Below, piece by piece: positions 44,378 through 52,868 of a stretch of DNA of 64,000 bases (positions are counted from its first letter, which is position 1; every line of letters begins with the position of its first letter). The notes below the pieces were generated by a model. It was not told the DNA's origin and did not search any database. It saw only the letters and a list, made by a program, of their open reading frames with translations. The stretch is from RI-106 sp964496875 (GTDB taxonomy: Bacteria; Cyanobacteriota; Vampirovibrionia; Obscuribacterales; Obscuribacteraceae), in contig CAZCBH010000013.1 of the NCBI GenBank assembly GCA_964496875.1, positions 1 to 64,000 on the forward strand. The letters are read 5' to 3'. The position numbers were made by a program, and so were the translations under genes.

Positions 44378-44698
44378 CTATAGATTTTTAAGGGTCTTTT
44401 GCACATCAATCAAATGATTGTTGAATACTTCCTTTGCCACATCGAGAAGTTTGAATACGGTGGGGTCATTGCAGAAATAGTAAGTGTTTGTTCCCTGTTT
44501 CCGCGAAGAGACGATATTTTTGCCTTTTAAAACCGCCAACTGTTGGGAGACGTTCGGTAGCTCTACATCTCCCAGTTGATCTTTTATCTCTGTGACGGAC
44601 AGCTCACCGCTTCTCAGTTCATCTAGAATTCGAATTCTGAGTGGATTGGCCAGCGCTTTGAAAAAATCCGCTTTAAAACTTACAAGTTTGTCTGTCAT
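44378..44698 (-). CDS. ArsR-family transcriptional regulator
   Basis: The product has 106 residues from ATG at 44698. The winged helix-turn-helix is clear: FFKALANPLRIRILDELRSGELSVTEIKDQL, then LPNVSQQLAVLKGKNIVSSRKQGTNTYYF, which is the standard ArsR layout. No ELCVCDL metal-binding motif is present, so it is not a classic arsenic or cadmium sensor. A single Cys near the C-terminus (FCND) might serve in thiol sensing, but this is weak. It is directly upstream of, and on the same strand as, the Ehr-type operon, so it likely controls that operon. The longer frame from 44767 has no better ribosome site. Confidence 0.88.
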   Translation of the reverse strand: MTDKLVSFKADFFKALANPLRIRILDELRSGELSVTEIKDQLGDVELPNVSQQLAVLKGKNIVSSRKQGTNTYYFCNDPTVFKLLDVAKEVFNNHLIDVQKTLKNL

Positions 44699-44797
44699 TG
44701 GTTCTTTCTGGTGGTATTGCCGAAGAAGATTCAAGTCTGAATTGGCATTCTGGACCGATATTAGCACTTATATACTGAAGCTGTCTTGATTTGAAGA

Positions 44798-44826
44798 AGC
44801 GGAGAGCAGTCAAACTGCTCTCCGCT
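44798..44826. terminator. Strong hairpin between the RHH and ArsR genes
   Basis: A perfect 13-bp stem (agcggagagcagt with actgctctccgct) closes a 3-nt loop CAA, between the RHH stop (44879) and the ArsR gene. No good T run follows, so termination efficiency is uncertain. Confidence 0.6.
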
Positions 44827-44878
44827 ATAGTTCTCTCCGATCAAGAATCTATTTCAAATATTCTAGATAAGATAGTAC

Positions 44879-45085
44879 TTACTCGAAACGATTACCGGAT
44901 ATCGAAACAACGTCGGCCTGTCTCGATGTGGACACCTGGGTCCCCTGAACTCTTTTGAAATTCTCCAGATATCTTCTAAGAGATTCTCTAATCAGTTCGG
45001 ATCTGGTGCGGTGCTCACATTCGGCGATGTAATCGACTTGTTCCAGCATCCCCGGGTGCAGTGCTATTAGTACCTTCTTGGACAC
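44879..45085 (-). CDS. Ribbon-helix-helix DNA-binding protein (CopG-like)
   Basis: The product has 68 residues from GTG at 45085. It begins VSKKVLIALHPGMLEQVDYIAECEHRTRSELIRESLRRYLENF, with a beta strand then two helices in the CopG/MetJ/NikR pattern. The GTG start is well supported by AGGAGGG nine bases upstream; a longer frame to 45121 adds a Lys/Arg-rich stretch and lacks this site. No toxin gene is adjacent, so an antitoxin role is not supported. The target is unknown; it stands next to the ArsR gene and the Ehr operon. Confidence 0.85.
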   Translation of the reverse strand: MSKKVLIALHPGMLEQVDYIAECEHRTRSELIRESLRRYLENFKRVQGTQVSTSRQADVVSISGNRFE

Positions 45086-45308
45086 GAAATATACCCTCCT
45101 GCGGTCAAGCTTACGGAGCAAGTATATGGGATTGTTATCGCTTGTGGAACGTTATGAGATCATTCGAATATTGGGACAGAGACAGGGTTTGAGTGGGTAC
45201 GACAGATATATTACTGAATGTAGTTGATTGCCGATTGCATATACTCTGGCTATGTTTTTCCGTGGCATCACTTCTGGTGCCCGGGTAGATTTGTATATTT
45301 TTACCTTC

Positions 45309-45314
45309 TATAAT
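45309..45314 (+). promoter_or_regulatory. -10 hexamer upstream of the TPR-metzincin gene
   Basis: A perfect TATAAT lies 24 bp before the ATG at 45338, giving a very short leader. No clear -35 partner. Confidence 0.4.
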
Positions 45315-45337
45315 CGATAGGATAGATAAGGATAAGT

Positions 45338-46159
45338 ATGACAAACGATTTCGATAAGGGTCGCTCTATCTATCAGAGCGCTAGTGTGGCTAGAGACTGC
45401 GGTCAATATGCCGAGGCGATCAAGCTCTATGATGATGCTCTTGCGCTTTTGAGACCCGTTGTCGAGCTGCCATTGATCATCTGTATATATTTTGACCGGG
45501 CCCTGGCCCATGATCTGGGCGGTGATTCGAGAATGGCACTGAGTGACTTTAACTGGGCTCTATCTCTATATGCCGAGTTGAAAGCGAGCTCTCCGGATCA
45601 CGACGGCATTGAGAATCTATTCCCTTTGATCTGTCAAATAGAAGAGCAGATAGAGAGAATGGAGAGGGCTATGGGGCAGTCTGACCCCGAGCACTACCTC
45701 GAATTTATTCGGCCAAGGCGCTGGCCCGCCGATAGTATTCCACTGGCCATATATATAGATGCCCAGGATGAAGACTTTCCCGAGCTCAGTTCGGTGCTTT
45801 TTAAAGGTTTCACCGTCTGGCATGAGCGTGCCGGCATCCTACCCTGTCGACAGGTAGATCGCGCTGAAGAGGCCTCGATTATTGTGGTGAAAGATCCATC
45901 GCTTATTGGACCGGCGGGAGGGCAGACCACCTATGAATCTTTCACCGGCGATGGTGGTGTCGAGTGGCTGCTTCGAGCTTACATAGCAATCGCCTCGGTA
46001 GAGCGAAACAAAGTGCAATCCCTGGCTGCCCATGAGGCAGGCCACGCTCTGGGGCTGGATGGCCATTCTCCCCATGCTGGAGATCTGATGTACTTCAAAT
46101 CGCCTTTTTCAGAACCCTCTTCTCGGGATGTCATGACGCTCAAGGCGATATACTCTTAG
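45338..46159 (+). CDS. TPR protein with metzincin-type zinc-protease motif
   Basis: The product has 273 residues and no signal peptide. The first ~115 residues hold two TPR-like helix pairs (GQYAEAIKLYDDALALL, ALSDFNWALSLYAEL). The C-terminal ~150 residues carry the metzincin zinc site HEAGHALGLDGHS (His232, Glu233, His236, His243) and a Met-turn, GDLMYF (Met251), as in matrixins. Most such proteases are exported; this one appears cytoplasmic, or is exported by another route. ATG is preceded by AAGGATAAG. It starts the run metzincin, SWIM protein, partner, with 21 bp to the next gene. Substrate unknown. Confidence 0.82.
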   Translation: MTNDFDKGRSIYQSASVARDCGQYAEAIKLYDDALALLRPVVELPLIICIYFDRALAHDLGGDSRMALSDFNWALSLYAELKASSPDHDGIENLFPLICQIEEQIERMERAMGQSDPEHYLEFIRPRRWPADSIPLAIYIDAQDEDFPELSSVLFKGFTVWHERAGILPCRQVDRAEEASIIVVKDPSLIGPAGGQTTYESFTGDGGVEWLLRAYIAIASVERNKVQSLAAHEAGHALGLDGHSPHAGDLMYFKSPFSEPSSRDVMTLKAIYS

Positions 46160-46180
46160 GACCGGAAGAGGAGCCTGGTC

Positions 46181-47569
46181 ATGGCCGATTCTGCAATCAG
46201 TTACGACTATATCTATCCTTATAGCTCAGAGTTTGTTTCGGAAGAAAGCGGCGGGCGCTTGCGTCTGGCCGCTTCTAAGATCGAGGATAAGTTCCCCTAT
46301 TTTTTCGAAGGGGAGATTCTCCAGCCGAATGTCACCGCCCAGATGCTCCTCAATCTATCAAAGATAGTCACCACTCGTTTTCACTATCCGCCCAATATGC
46401 TGCGTCGCATTATAAGCGAGCGCGATCCGGTGATTACATCAGGTGGCGGCTTCTTGCGCTTCGAAGGATTCAGTGTCTGTGCCGGCGCCTACGCCAGGGT
46501 GGATATATCTCCCGATGGCTATCGCGGCGAGATTGTCGGCAAGGGCACCACCAATGTCGATTTCAATGCTCCGACCAGAAGAGAACTGGCTCTTGTCAGG
46601 GATGGTTCCAGGCTCGCTTTCTCGGTAGGGGAAGAAGAGCTCAAGCTGGAGCATGAAGGCAATGCCTCGGTCGAAAGAAAGGTCGAACTGCCGAAGCGCT
46701 GGATCAAAGGCTTTGTCGAGGTCCAGGCTTATCAAGCGAAAATGAAACCTCGCTTTGTTCTAACGGGCCAGGAAGTGCTGCGGTTTTTGCGTTCTCTTCC
46801 AAGAAATGTCGGCTCTAAAGCCGAATTCTATGTGGTGCCCACCGGTAATGGAAAGAGCTTGCGGCTCAGTCAGAGAGCCGTCGGCTCTGGGGAATCAGTT
46901 AAGATCGCCGGATTGAAAAGGCTCAATGTGCTGGCCGATCTTGCTCCTTTTGCCGACCGGCTAGAAGTCTTCGCCACGGACGACAATCAATCGACAGAAT
47001 GGCGTCTTGAATCTAAGTCAGGCGGAATCTCTTTTGTGCTCACGATTACCGCCGACCTATACAGGGGTTTCTCCGGAGAAGGACAGGTACTCTCGGAACT
47101 TGCCTCTATGGATGGTGCCTTCGAAAAGAACCTTGCCAGGGTCTATGCCGGCTTGAAATGGCAGTCTTGCATCAAGGCGGATAGCTTCGGATCTCAAATA
47201 GGGGTTGCGCAAGATTCGGTTGGCCACAGTCTCGCCACTCTCGGTTCACGAGGCCTGGTCGGCTATGACCTGAATCAAGGCGGTTACTTTCATAGGGAGC
47301 TTCCCTTCAGAATTGAAGAAGTCGAAGCTGTCCATCCCAGGCTTACCGGTGCCAGAAAGTTGATAGAAAAAGGTGGTGTAAAAGTTCTGGGCGCGGTCGA
47401 CGGTTTGTTGCGGGCAGAGGTACAAGGCTCCGGTGTGGTGCACATAGTAAAAATTGGCGCAGATGCCGACGCCGTCTGCACCTGCCCCTGGCATTCCAAA
47501 TACCAGGGCAAGCGAGGATATTGCAAACACATTCTTGCGGTGCTCATGGAAGCGGAGGATGGCGAATGA
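46181..47569 (+). CDS. SWIM zinc-finger protein
   Basis: The product has 462 residues. The SWIM motif is at the C-terminus: Cys433-x-Cys435-x12-Cys448-x-His450 (CTCPW...GYCKHI). The rest is unrecognised, with a beta-rich middle (GGISFVLTITADLYRGFSGEG). SWIM domains bind DNA or protein in varied contexts. GAGGAG lies upstream of the ATG. The next gene overlaps by ATGA, so the two proteins are probably made in fixed ratio and may form a complex. Confidence 0.87.
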   Translation: MADSAISYDYIYPYSSEFVSEESGGRLRLAASKIEDKFPYFFEGEILQPNVTAQMLLNLSKIVTTRFHYPPNMLRRIISERDPVITSGGGFLRFEGFSVCAGAYARVDISPDGYRGEIVGKGTTNVDFNAPTRRELALVRDGSRLAFSVGEEELKLEHEGNASVERKVELPKRWIKGFVEVQAYQAKMKPRFVLTGQEVLRFLRSLPRNVGSKAEFYVVPTGNGKSLRLSQRAVGSGESVKIAGLKRLNVLADLAPFADRLEVFATDDNQSTEWRLESKSGGISFVLTITADLYRGFSGEGQVLSELASMDGAFEKNLARVYAGLKWQSCIKADSFGSQIGVAQDSVGHSLATLGSRGLVGYDLNQGGYFHRELPFRIEEVEAVHPRLTGARKLIEKGGVKVLGAVDGLLRAEVQGSGVVHIVKIGADADAVCTCPWHSKYQGKRGYCKHILAVLMEAEDGE

Positions 47570-50109
47570 CCGCTAACGAAGAAAAACTCGACAAGCTGGT
47601 CGAAGAAGGCGATCAAGAAGGCTTCAGGCGTTTTCTGCGACGGCTCTCTCTGGAAGAGCGTGGTCAGCTCTCGAAGCAGGCGAAGAAGTGGTTCAAAAAA
47701 GCAAGCCATGGCACTGTCGGTCCAAGACCGAATAATCCTAATTCTTATGGCTGGACCTGGGATATGGGTGAAGACAGTCTGGCAGTAGCCACCAGCGCGG
47801 TGCTTACTATATGTTCCGGCGAAGATTTGTCGTCCATCGACTTTCCTTTCTCTGTTTCGGACTTTATAGACTGGGATCTTCTGAGCGAATTAAGACCTTC
47901 CGGATTAGAAGATATCGGAGACGTATTGCTTGCAAGCAGTTCCAATTTCTTTCCGGTGGTCCGGAAATTGATGAAGCTTGGGCTCTGTCGCAAGCCTGTC
48001 GGAGATGCTTACTTAATAGCTTTAATAAGTTCGCCCTATATGGCCCACAACCCCGATGGCAAATGGCGTCTGCTTCGCGATACCTTTTTAGAGAATCCCG
48101 ACATGATCGAGGATATCTACAGACTTTTCGAAGTAGAAGGAGATCAGGAAAATAGCCTCGCTTCGGTGGATAAATATTCCGCTTCTGAAAACAACTGGCA
48201 GAACACTCTGTTATATCTATGCAAAGAAGGACATTTAAGTAGAGAGAGACTTCTTGATGAATCGCTGGCAGCTTTATTAAGAGACTTCATTCAGTTTCGC
48301 GCCGGTTGGTTCTCTCGCTTTCATGAAGCGCTCGAGCCTACTTATAACGAACGCAAAGAAAGAGAAGAGACCTATTTGAAGCTTCTAGGCAGCTCGATAC
48401 CGCCCACGGTGTCTTTCGCCTTGAAGGCGTTGAAGCAAATTCAGGCGAAGCTGCCTATCAAAGGAGAGTATCTGGATAGATATCTTTCTCCTGCTCTGGC
48501 TGCCCGGTCCAAATCTTCTGCCCTGACTGCTCTTGCTTTATTAGAAAAGACGATCAAAAAAGAAGCTGAATATAGAACCCGGGGTTTGATCCTGGCGACA
48601 GAATCGTTGTGTCATGAGACACCGGAAGTGGCTGAAAAGGTAGTCTCTTTGCTGAAGGCTTACGGAAACCCCGACGATGCTGAGTTGTCCCAGGCAGTAG
48701 CCTCCAGGCTGGAGCTGGCCCCTGTCAGTGTCCAAGCTTCGATAGAGGGCTGGTTGAAAACCGGTGCCGGTGCCTCTGCACGGACAAAGTCGGTCAAGAC
48801 CAGTGTAGAAACATCTTCTGTAGCCGCTGGCTATGAATTCGATCCCCATGCCTCTGATGGCTATCCTCTCGCTTTCGTATCACCTGTCGAGCCTATCGAA
48901 AGTTTCGACGAACTCATTGAAAAGGCCGCCTATTGCCTGGAGAACGTCGAGGATGTGGCAGAGTTCGAGCGGGTTCTCGATGCTATGGCGCGGCTGCCTG
49001 TAGTTAGAGGCGCTGAATTTAAGAAGAACACCGGCGCTCTAAAAAAACGTGCGATAAAAGTTAGAGATAGTCAGAGTTTTTCTGTACAGCTTTTGAGCCG
49101 GCTGATTGCAGGAGCTATCCTGGCCTGGATAGAGCCGGAGTCTGATGCGGATTTCGACAAGAGACGATTCGGGATGGTCTGTGACTTGTACAATTATCGA
49201 CTGGAAGCTTTGGCAAATAGAATCTCATCAGGAATCTATCTTCCGCTTCTCAGCACTCCCTCCCATGAAAAGGGGTGGCTGGCTCCGGAGATACTGACTT
49301 CAAGATTGGCTCGCTATAAAGAGCAGAAACAAATTCCGAATCAATACGATGTTATTCTTGCCATCTTCCGCACAACTGATTTCGATGTCGAGTCGAATCT
49401 CGACAGTCGATTTATTGAGGAGAACTCTCTACTAAAGGCTGCCACGGTATTCCTTAAAAACTACAATCCACGTGATAATTTGAATCTAGGCGATGGTTCG
49501 ATTTTTTCGGAACGCGATCAATATTCCATGGCGCGATGGCTTTATTTTTCGACTCCGCGGTTAAGAGAAACCTGTTATCGAGTCAATAAAGGCTATGCTG
49601 CATTGTGTATAGCCTTTATGGACGTGGCGAACTACCGTCTGGCAGCCTCTCTGGAAGTCCTGATGGAAAGCGGCGCTCCTTTAGGGGAGTTCGCCTACAA
49701 GCTTATGGGAACCGGCTTGATTGTGGCCGAGGCCCGGTGTTGCGGTCTGGCCAGGGAGGCGATGATTATTGCTATAGAAGAAGGCCGACTTTCGGTGCCG
49801 GATATAGCCGCGACTCTCAGGGCTTTTCTTCATTCGGAGAAAACCAAGCCCAGACGCCTTGCCGAATCGCTCAAAGAAGTCGCCCGGGTCTCCGATATTC
49901 ATGCCGATGCAGTTTTACAAGTGATTGAGGCTACTTTAATTGGTGATGGGAGGCAGGCTCCCAAGGGACTTTCCTATTTGCTAGAGATTTATCTGGAACT
50001 ATTGATTCAATGCGGAGCGACTTTAAAGAAAGAGGAGACCAGAAACTATCTGGCTTCGGTGGAGGTGAGCGGCAAGACCGGTAAGTTGATCAAGCGTCTA
50101 CTTCTTTAG
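47566..50109 (+). CDS. Large helical protein partnered with the SWIM protein
   Basis: The product has 847 residues from ATG at 47566, overlapping the SWIM gene stop by ATGA; a longer frame from 47521 lies within that gene. It is mostly alpha-helical with ARM/HEAT-like helix pairs (LKALKQIQAKLPIKGEYLD, LTALALLEKTIKKEAEY). Its start (EEKLDKLVEEGDQEGFRRFLRRLSLEERGQL-like) resembles large helical proteins encoded beside SWIM genes in actinobacteria and others; this is from memory and not checked. No catalytic motif seen. Its end overlaps the convergent TPR gene by 12 bp. Confidence 0.8.
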   Translation: MTANEEKLDKLVEEGDQEGFRRFLRRLSLEERGQLSKQAKKWFKKASHGTVGPRPNNPNSYGWTWDMGEDSLAVATSAVLTICSGEDLSSIDFPFSVSDFIDWDLLSELRPSGLEDIGDVLLASSSNFFPVVRKLMKLGLCRKPVGDAYLIALISSPYMAHNPDGKWRLLRDTFLENPDMIEDIYRLFEVEGDQENSLASVDKYSASENNWQNTLLYLCKEGHLSRERLLDESLAALLRDFIQFRAGWFSRFHEALEPTYNERKEREETYLKLLGSSIPPTVSFALKALKQIQAKLPIKGEYLDRYLSPALAARSKSSALTALALLEKTIKKEAEYRTRGLILATESLCHETPEVAEKVVSLLKAYGNPDDAELSQAVASRLELAPVSVQASIEGWLKTGAGASARTKSVKTSVETSSVAAGYEFDPHASDGYPLAFVSPVEPIESFDELIEKAAYCLENVEDVAEFERVLDAMARLPVVRGAEFKKNTGALKKRAIKVRDSQSFSVQLLSRLIAGAILAWIEPESDADFDKRRFGMVCDLYNYRLEALANRISSGIYLPLLSTPSHEKGWLAPEILTSRLARYKEQKQIPNQYDVILAIFRTTDFDVESNLDSRFIEENSLLKAATVFLKNYNPRDNLNLGDGSIFSERDQYSMARWLYFSTPRLRETCYRVNKGYAALCIAFMDVANYRLAASLEVLMESGAPLGEFAYKLMGTGLIVAEARCCGLAREAMIIAIEEGRLSVPDIAATLRAFLHSEKTKPRRLAESLKEVARVSDIHADAVLQVIEATLIGDGRQAPKGLSYLLEIYLELLIQCGATLKKEETRNYLASVEVSGKTGKLIKRLLL

Positions 50110-51702
50110 ACGCATCAACTTCATCTCGCTCTCATAAAGGTCGTTCCTGCCCTGTTTCTTATACACCTCTGCCCGGGCTTTTCTTGCCCGGATACCGCCA
50201 CCCACTTTCATGGCCGCGGTAAGGTCGGTGACCGCGTTTTTGTACTCTTTTAGCTGGGTTTCTGCTTCTGCTCTGAGGATATAGGAATCGGCGTCTTTTG
50301 GATCGAGCTGGATGAGCTTGTCGGCATCGGTAACAGCCGACCATGGGCGCTTCAGAACCAGAAGCGAGCGTATTTTTGCTTTGTAGAGCGACTTGTCTTT
50401 CGGGTTGGTCTTGAGAAGTTTTGTCACCGTATTCAGTGCTTCTTGATGCCTGCCCTGATCTTGGAGGGAAGCGGTCAGAGAGACCAGCAAATCAGTCCGC
50501 CCGCTCGATACCTGATTGAGCTTCTGCAAGCTTCTGGTCAGCATATAGACGGTGTCTTTGCGATTGTTCGAAATACGAACAGCTGTTTTGTAGTCATCGG
50601 CGGCAGCTTGAAACTTTTTCTGGGCATCATAGGCGCCGCCCCTAACTAACAAAGCGTCGAGGTTGTATTTATCCATCGCAAGCGCCGTGTTGCAGTCGGC
50701 TATCGCTTTGGCGTAAGAGCCTTCTTTCGAATAGGCCCTGGCCCGCTCTACATAGACATCGGGCAGTTTAACTATGCGGCGGCGCCATTTTTTCAATTTT
50801 GGATTGTCCGGACACATGGCAAAAAAGTTCCAGTCCGCTATCTTCGGCTTCTTGCCAATAACAAAGGTCAGATCTTCTATGGCTTTTTTGGCGTTGCCCC
50901 GTCGCAGATAGATCTTGGCTCTTTGAAATCGCGCCCGGCAGGCGACAGCAGGGTCTTTGAGCAGAGCCATGCTGGCATCGGCGATGGCATTGTCGTATCT
51001 TTTCAGGCGGTAAAAGCACTTCGACCGGGCCAGAAATAGATAGGGGTCTTTCGGATCTTCGTCAATACAGTCGTTTATCTCTTTGAGGCGCTCCAGCAGT
51101 TTATCTTTGGTGGGAGAAAGCGAGACGTCGGTGACCAGTAGATAGCGGGAGGCGAGCTGATAGTCCCTGGCGGCTTCCATTTTATGTCCGAGGAGCTGGT
51201 GCGCTTTGGAGCGATTGAGCAGGTTGGGATAGTCTTCGGGGACTTGCGCTAAAAGTTTATCGAGGTCGGCAATACCTTCTTTGTATTTACCGAGATTTAG
51301 CCGGGCATAGCCTCGCCTGGCCAGTGCCCCTACATTGTCCGGGTCCTGCTGCAGGACTTTGTCGCTGTCTAACTCTGCCTGTTTGAAATTGTTGAGATAG
51401 ACCTCTATATAGGCTTTGAGATTGAGCAGATGGATATTGTCTTTGTGGTCCTGAAGCAGCTTCGATACTCTGGCATGGGCAAGTTTGATCTTGCCGTCGC
51501 AGATGAATTCGTAGGTCTTGAGAATTTCGTTATCGTCTTCTATATAAATTTCCCCGGCAAGAACCGCCTTTTCTTCCATAAAAGCCATGCTCAGGCAGAC
51601 AGCCAGGCTTGTGATAATGAGAGGTGCGGCTGACGCGAAACGATCGAGAAAAGAGATTGACTTGGGCATAGAAGAGCGCAAACTTACAGGATCCGTATCC
51701 AT
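50098..51702 (-). CDS. Exported TPR-repeat protein
   Basis: The product has 534 residues from ATG at 51702. A hydrophobic segment at ~23-38 (APLIITSLAVCLSMAF) is a signal peptide or anchor. About twelve TPR units follow (YAEAL-type: LGKYKEGIADLDKLLAQ, YAKAIADCNTALAMDKYN, LKEYKNAVTDLTAAMKV). The 638-residue frame from 52014 is rejected because its first ~104 residues overlap the permease gene and are Arg/Ser-rich nonsense. It is last in the envelope operon; a scaffold role at the membrane is likely. Confidence 0.87.
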   Translation of the reverse strand: MDTDPVSLRSSMPKSISFLDRFASAAPLIITSLAVCLSMAFMEEKAVLAGEIYIEDDNEILKTYEFICDGKIKLAHARVSKLLQDHKDNIHLLNLKAYIEVYLNNFKQAELDSDKVLQQDPDNVGALARRGYARLNLGKYKEGIADLDKLLAQVPEDYPNLLNRSKAHQLLGHKMEAARDYQLASRYLLVTDVSLSPTKDKLLERLKEINDCIDEDPKDPYLFLARSKCFYRLKRYDNAIADASMALLKDPAVACRARFQRAKIYLRRGNAKKAIEDLTFVIGKKPKIADWNFFAMCPDNPKLKKWRRRIVKLPDVYVERARAYSKEGSYAKAIADCNTALAMDKYNLDALLVRGGAYDAQKKFQAAADDYKTAVRISNNRKDTVYMLTRSLQKLNQVSSGRTDLLVSLTASLQDQGRHQEALNTVTKLLKTNPKDKSLYKAKIRSLLVLKRPWSAVTDADKLIQLDPKDADSYILRAEAETQLKEYKNAVTDLTAAMKVGGGIRARKARAEVYKKQGRNDLYESEMKLMRLKK

Positions 51703-51764
51703 ATTAACCCATATTTCTCGACAGATCCCTGGTTGTGATATTGAGGGTTGTGGAGTGCCCGGCG

Positions 51765-52868
51765 TTATCTGGCTGGTTGATTCGACAAGTCCTGAGGATT
51801 GTCGTTTTCGTTCTCGTTTTCGTTTTCGTTCAACGGTTTTAGATAGAACTCCTCGGCGATATACATTGTGGCGGTGGCTATCGGCACCGCTATCAGTGCA
51901 CCGGCAAGACCCATCAGGCTGGCTCCGATTAATATCGAAAATAGCACCACCAGAGGATGCAGCTCTACTTGATTGCCCAGGAGTTGCGGTACGATGAAGT
52001 TGCTCTCGAACCATTGCTCTATCATGTACAGGATTACCGTGCAGGCAGCCAGGGTGAGAGACTGGTTGAATGCGACGAGAATCGCCAGAACAGCGGTCAG
52101 AAGAGAGCCTACGAAAGGCACCAGATTGAGCAGTCCGGCCAGTACCGCCAGAATAAGAGCATGGGGAACGCCCAGGACCTTGAGCCCGACCCCGATAAAG
52201 GTGCCGACCGCCAGACTGACCAGAATCTGACCGCGGACATAGCCTCCCAGACGGGACTCCAGAGGTTTTATGGTGGCGGCGATTCTATCCCGGTGTTCAT
52301 GGGGAACCCAGCGCATGAGGCGGGGCCAAATATTAGGCGCTTCTATAACGAAATAAGCGGTCAGGAATGTGACCAGCACCCCGGTGGCTAGGGCTGTTAT
52401 AGCGTCGGAGGTAAAAGCGAGGGCCCTCGAGGTGACCCCTTTGACCACGTTTTTGACGTCGTCCGGGCTTAGCGGATCGAGACCTGCTTTTTCCTGGACG
52501 ATGCTCATCAGATCTCTATAGTGGCTAGAGATTCCGCTTGAATAATTGGGAAAACCATCGATTAGATCTTTGGCTTGTTCTTTCAAGGTCGGATAGAGGA
52601 AATAAGCCAGTGTCGAATAGACAAGGATGGTGCCAGTGTAGACCAGGATGACAGTTACTACTCTGGGACACTTCAGCTTCGCTTCCATCCATTCCGCCAC
52701 CGGCGCTATGGCCGAAGCCAGAGTGAGGGATATCACCAGAGCGACAAAGACAGCCTGGATCTGATAGGCGAGCATGGCTACCACACCAACCACGAGAGCC
52801 AGAATGAGAAGGTAGCGGTTTCTCATACTTATTTTGAGACCGACCGGTTCTTTATCTTCCTTCTTCAT
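51765..52868 (-). CDS. AI-2E family permease
   Basis: The product has 367 residues and about eight membrane helices. Family signatures include the early ASAIAPVAEWMEAKL and, near the end, PQLLGNQVELHPLVVLFSILIGASLMGLAGALIAVPIAT. Members include TqsA, YdiK and PerM; the transported substrate is usually not known. The C-terminus ends in an Asn/Glu repeat (NENENENEND) encoded by a 6-bp tandem repeat. It overlaps the preceding membrane-protein gene by 17 bp, in the four-gene operon 57371-50098. Confidence 0.92.
   Translation of the reverse strand: MKKEDKEPVGLKISMRNRYLLILALVVGVVAMLAYQIQAVFVALVISLTLASAIAPVAEWMEAKLKCPRVVTVILVYTGTILVYSTLAYFLYPTLKEQAKDLIDGFPNYSSGISSHYRDLMSIVQEKAGLDPLSPDDVKNVVKGVTSRALAFTSDAITALATGVLVTFLTAYFVIEAPNIWPRLMRWVPHEHRDRIAATIKPLESRLGGYVRGQILVSLAVGTFIGVGLKVLGVPHALILAVLAGLLNLVPFVGSLLTAVLAILVAFNQSLTLAACTVILYMIEQWFESNFIVPQLLGNQVELHPLVVLFSILIGASLMGLAGALIAVPIATATMYIAEEFYLKPLNENENENENDNPQDLSNQPAR
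51801..51830 (-). repeat. 6-bp tandem repeat encoding NENENEN
   Basis: About five copies of TTTTCG/TTCTCG on the plus strand encode Asn-Glu alternation at the permease C-terminus. Slippage here would change tail length in steps of two residues. Confidence 0.7.

Noticed and set aside
44879..45085. Antitoxin of a toxin-antitoxin pair
   Set aside because: No small toxin-like gene overlaps or follows; the neighbours are an ArsR gene and a TPR-metzincin gene.
51703..52014. N-terminal extension of the TPR protein
   Set aside because: It overlaps the permease gene and encodes Arg/Ser-rich low-complexity sequence, while the ATG at 51702 is followed directly by a signal segment.
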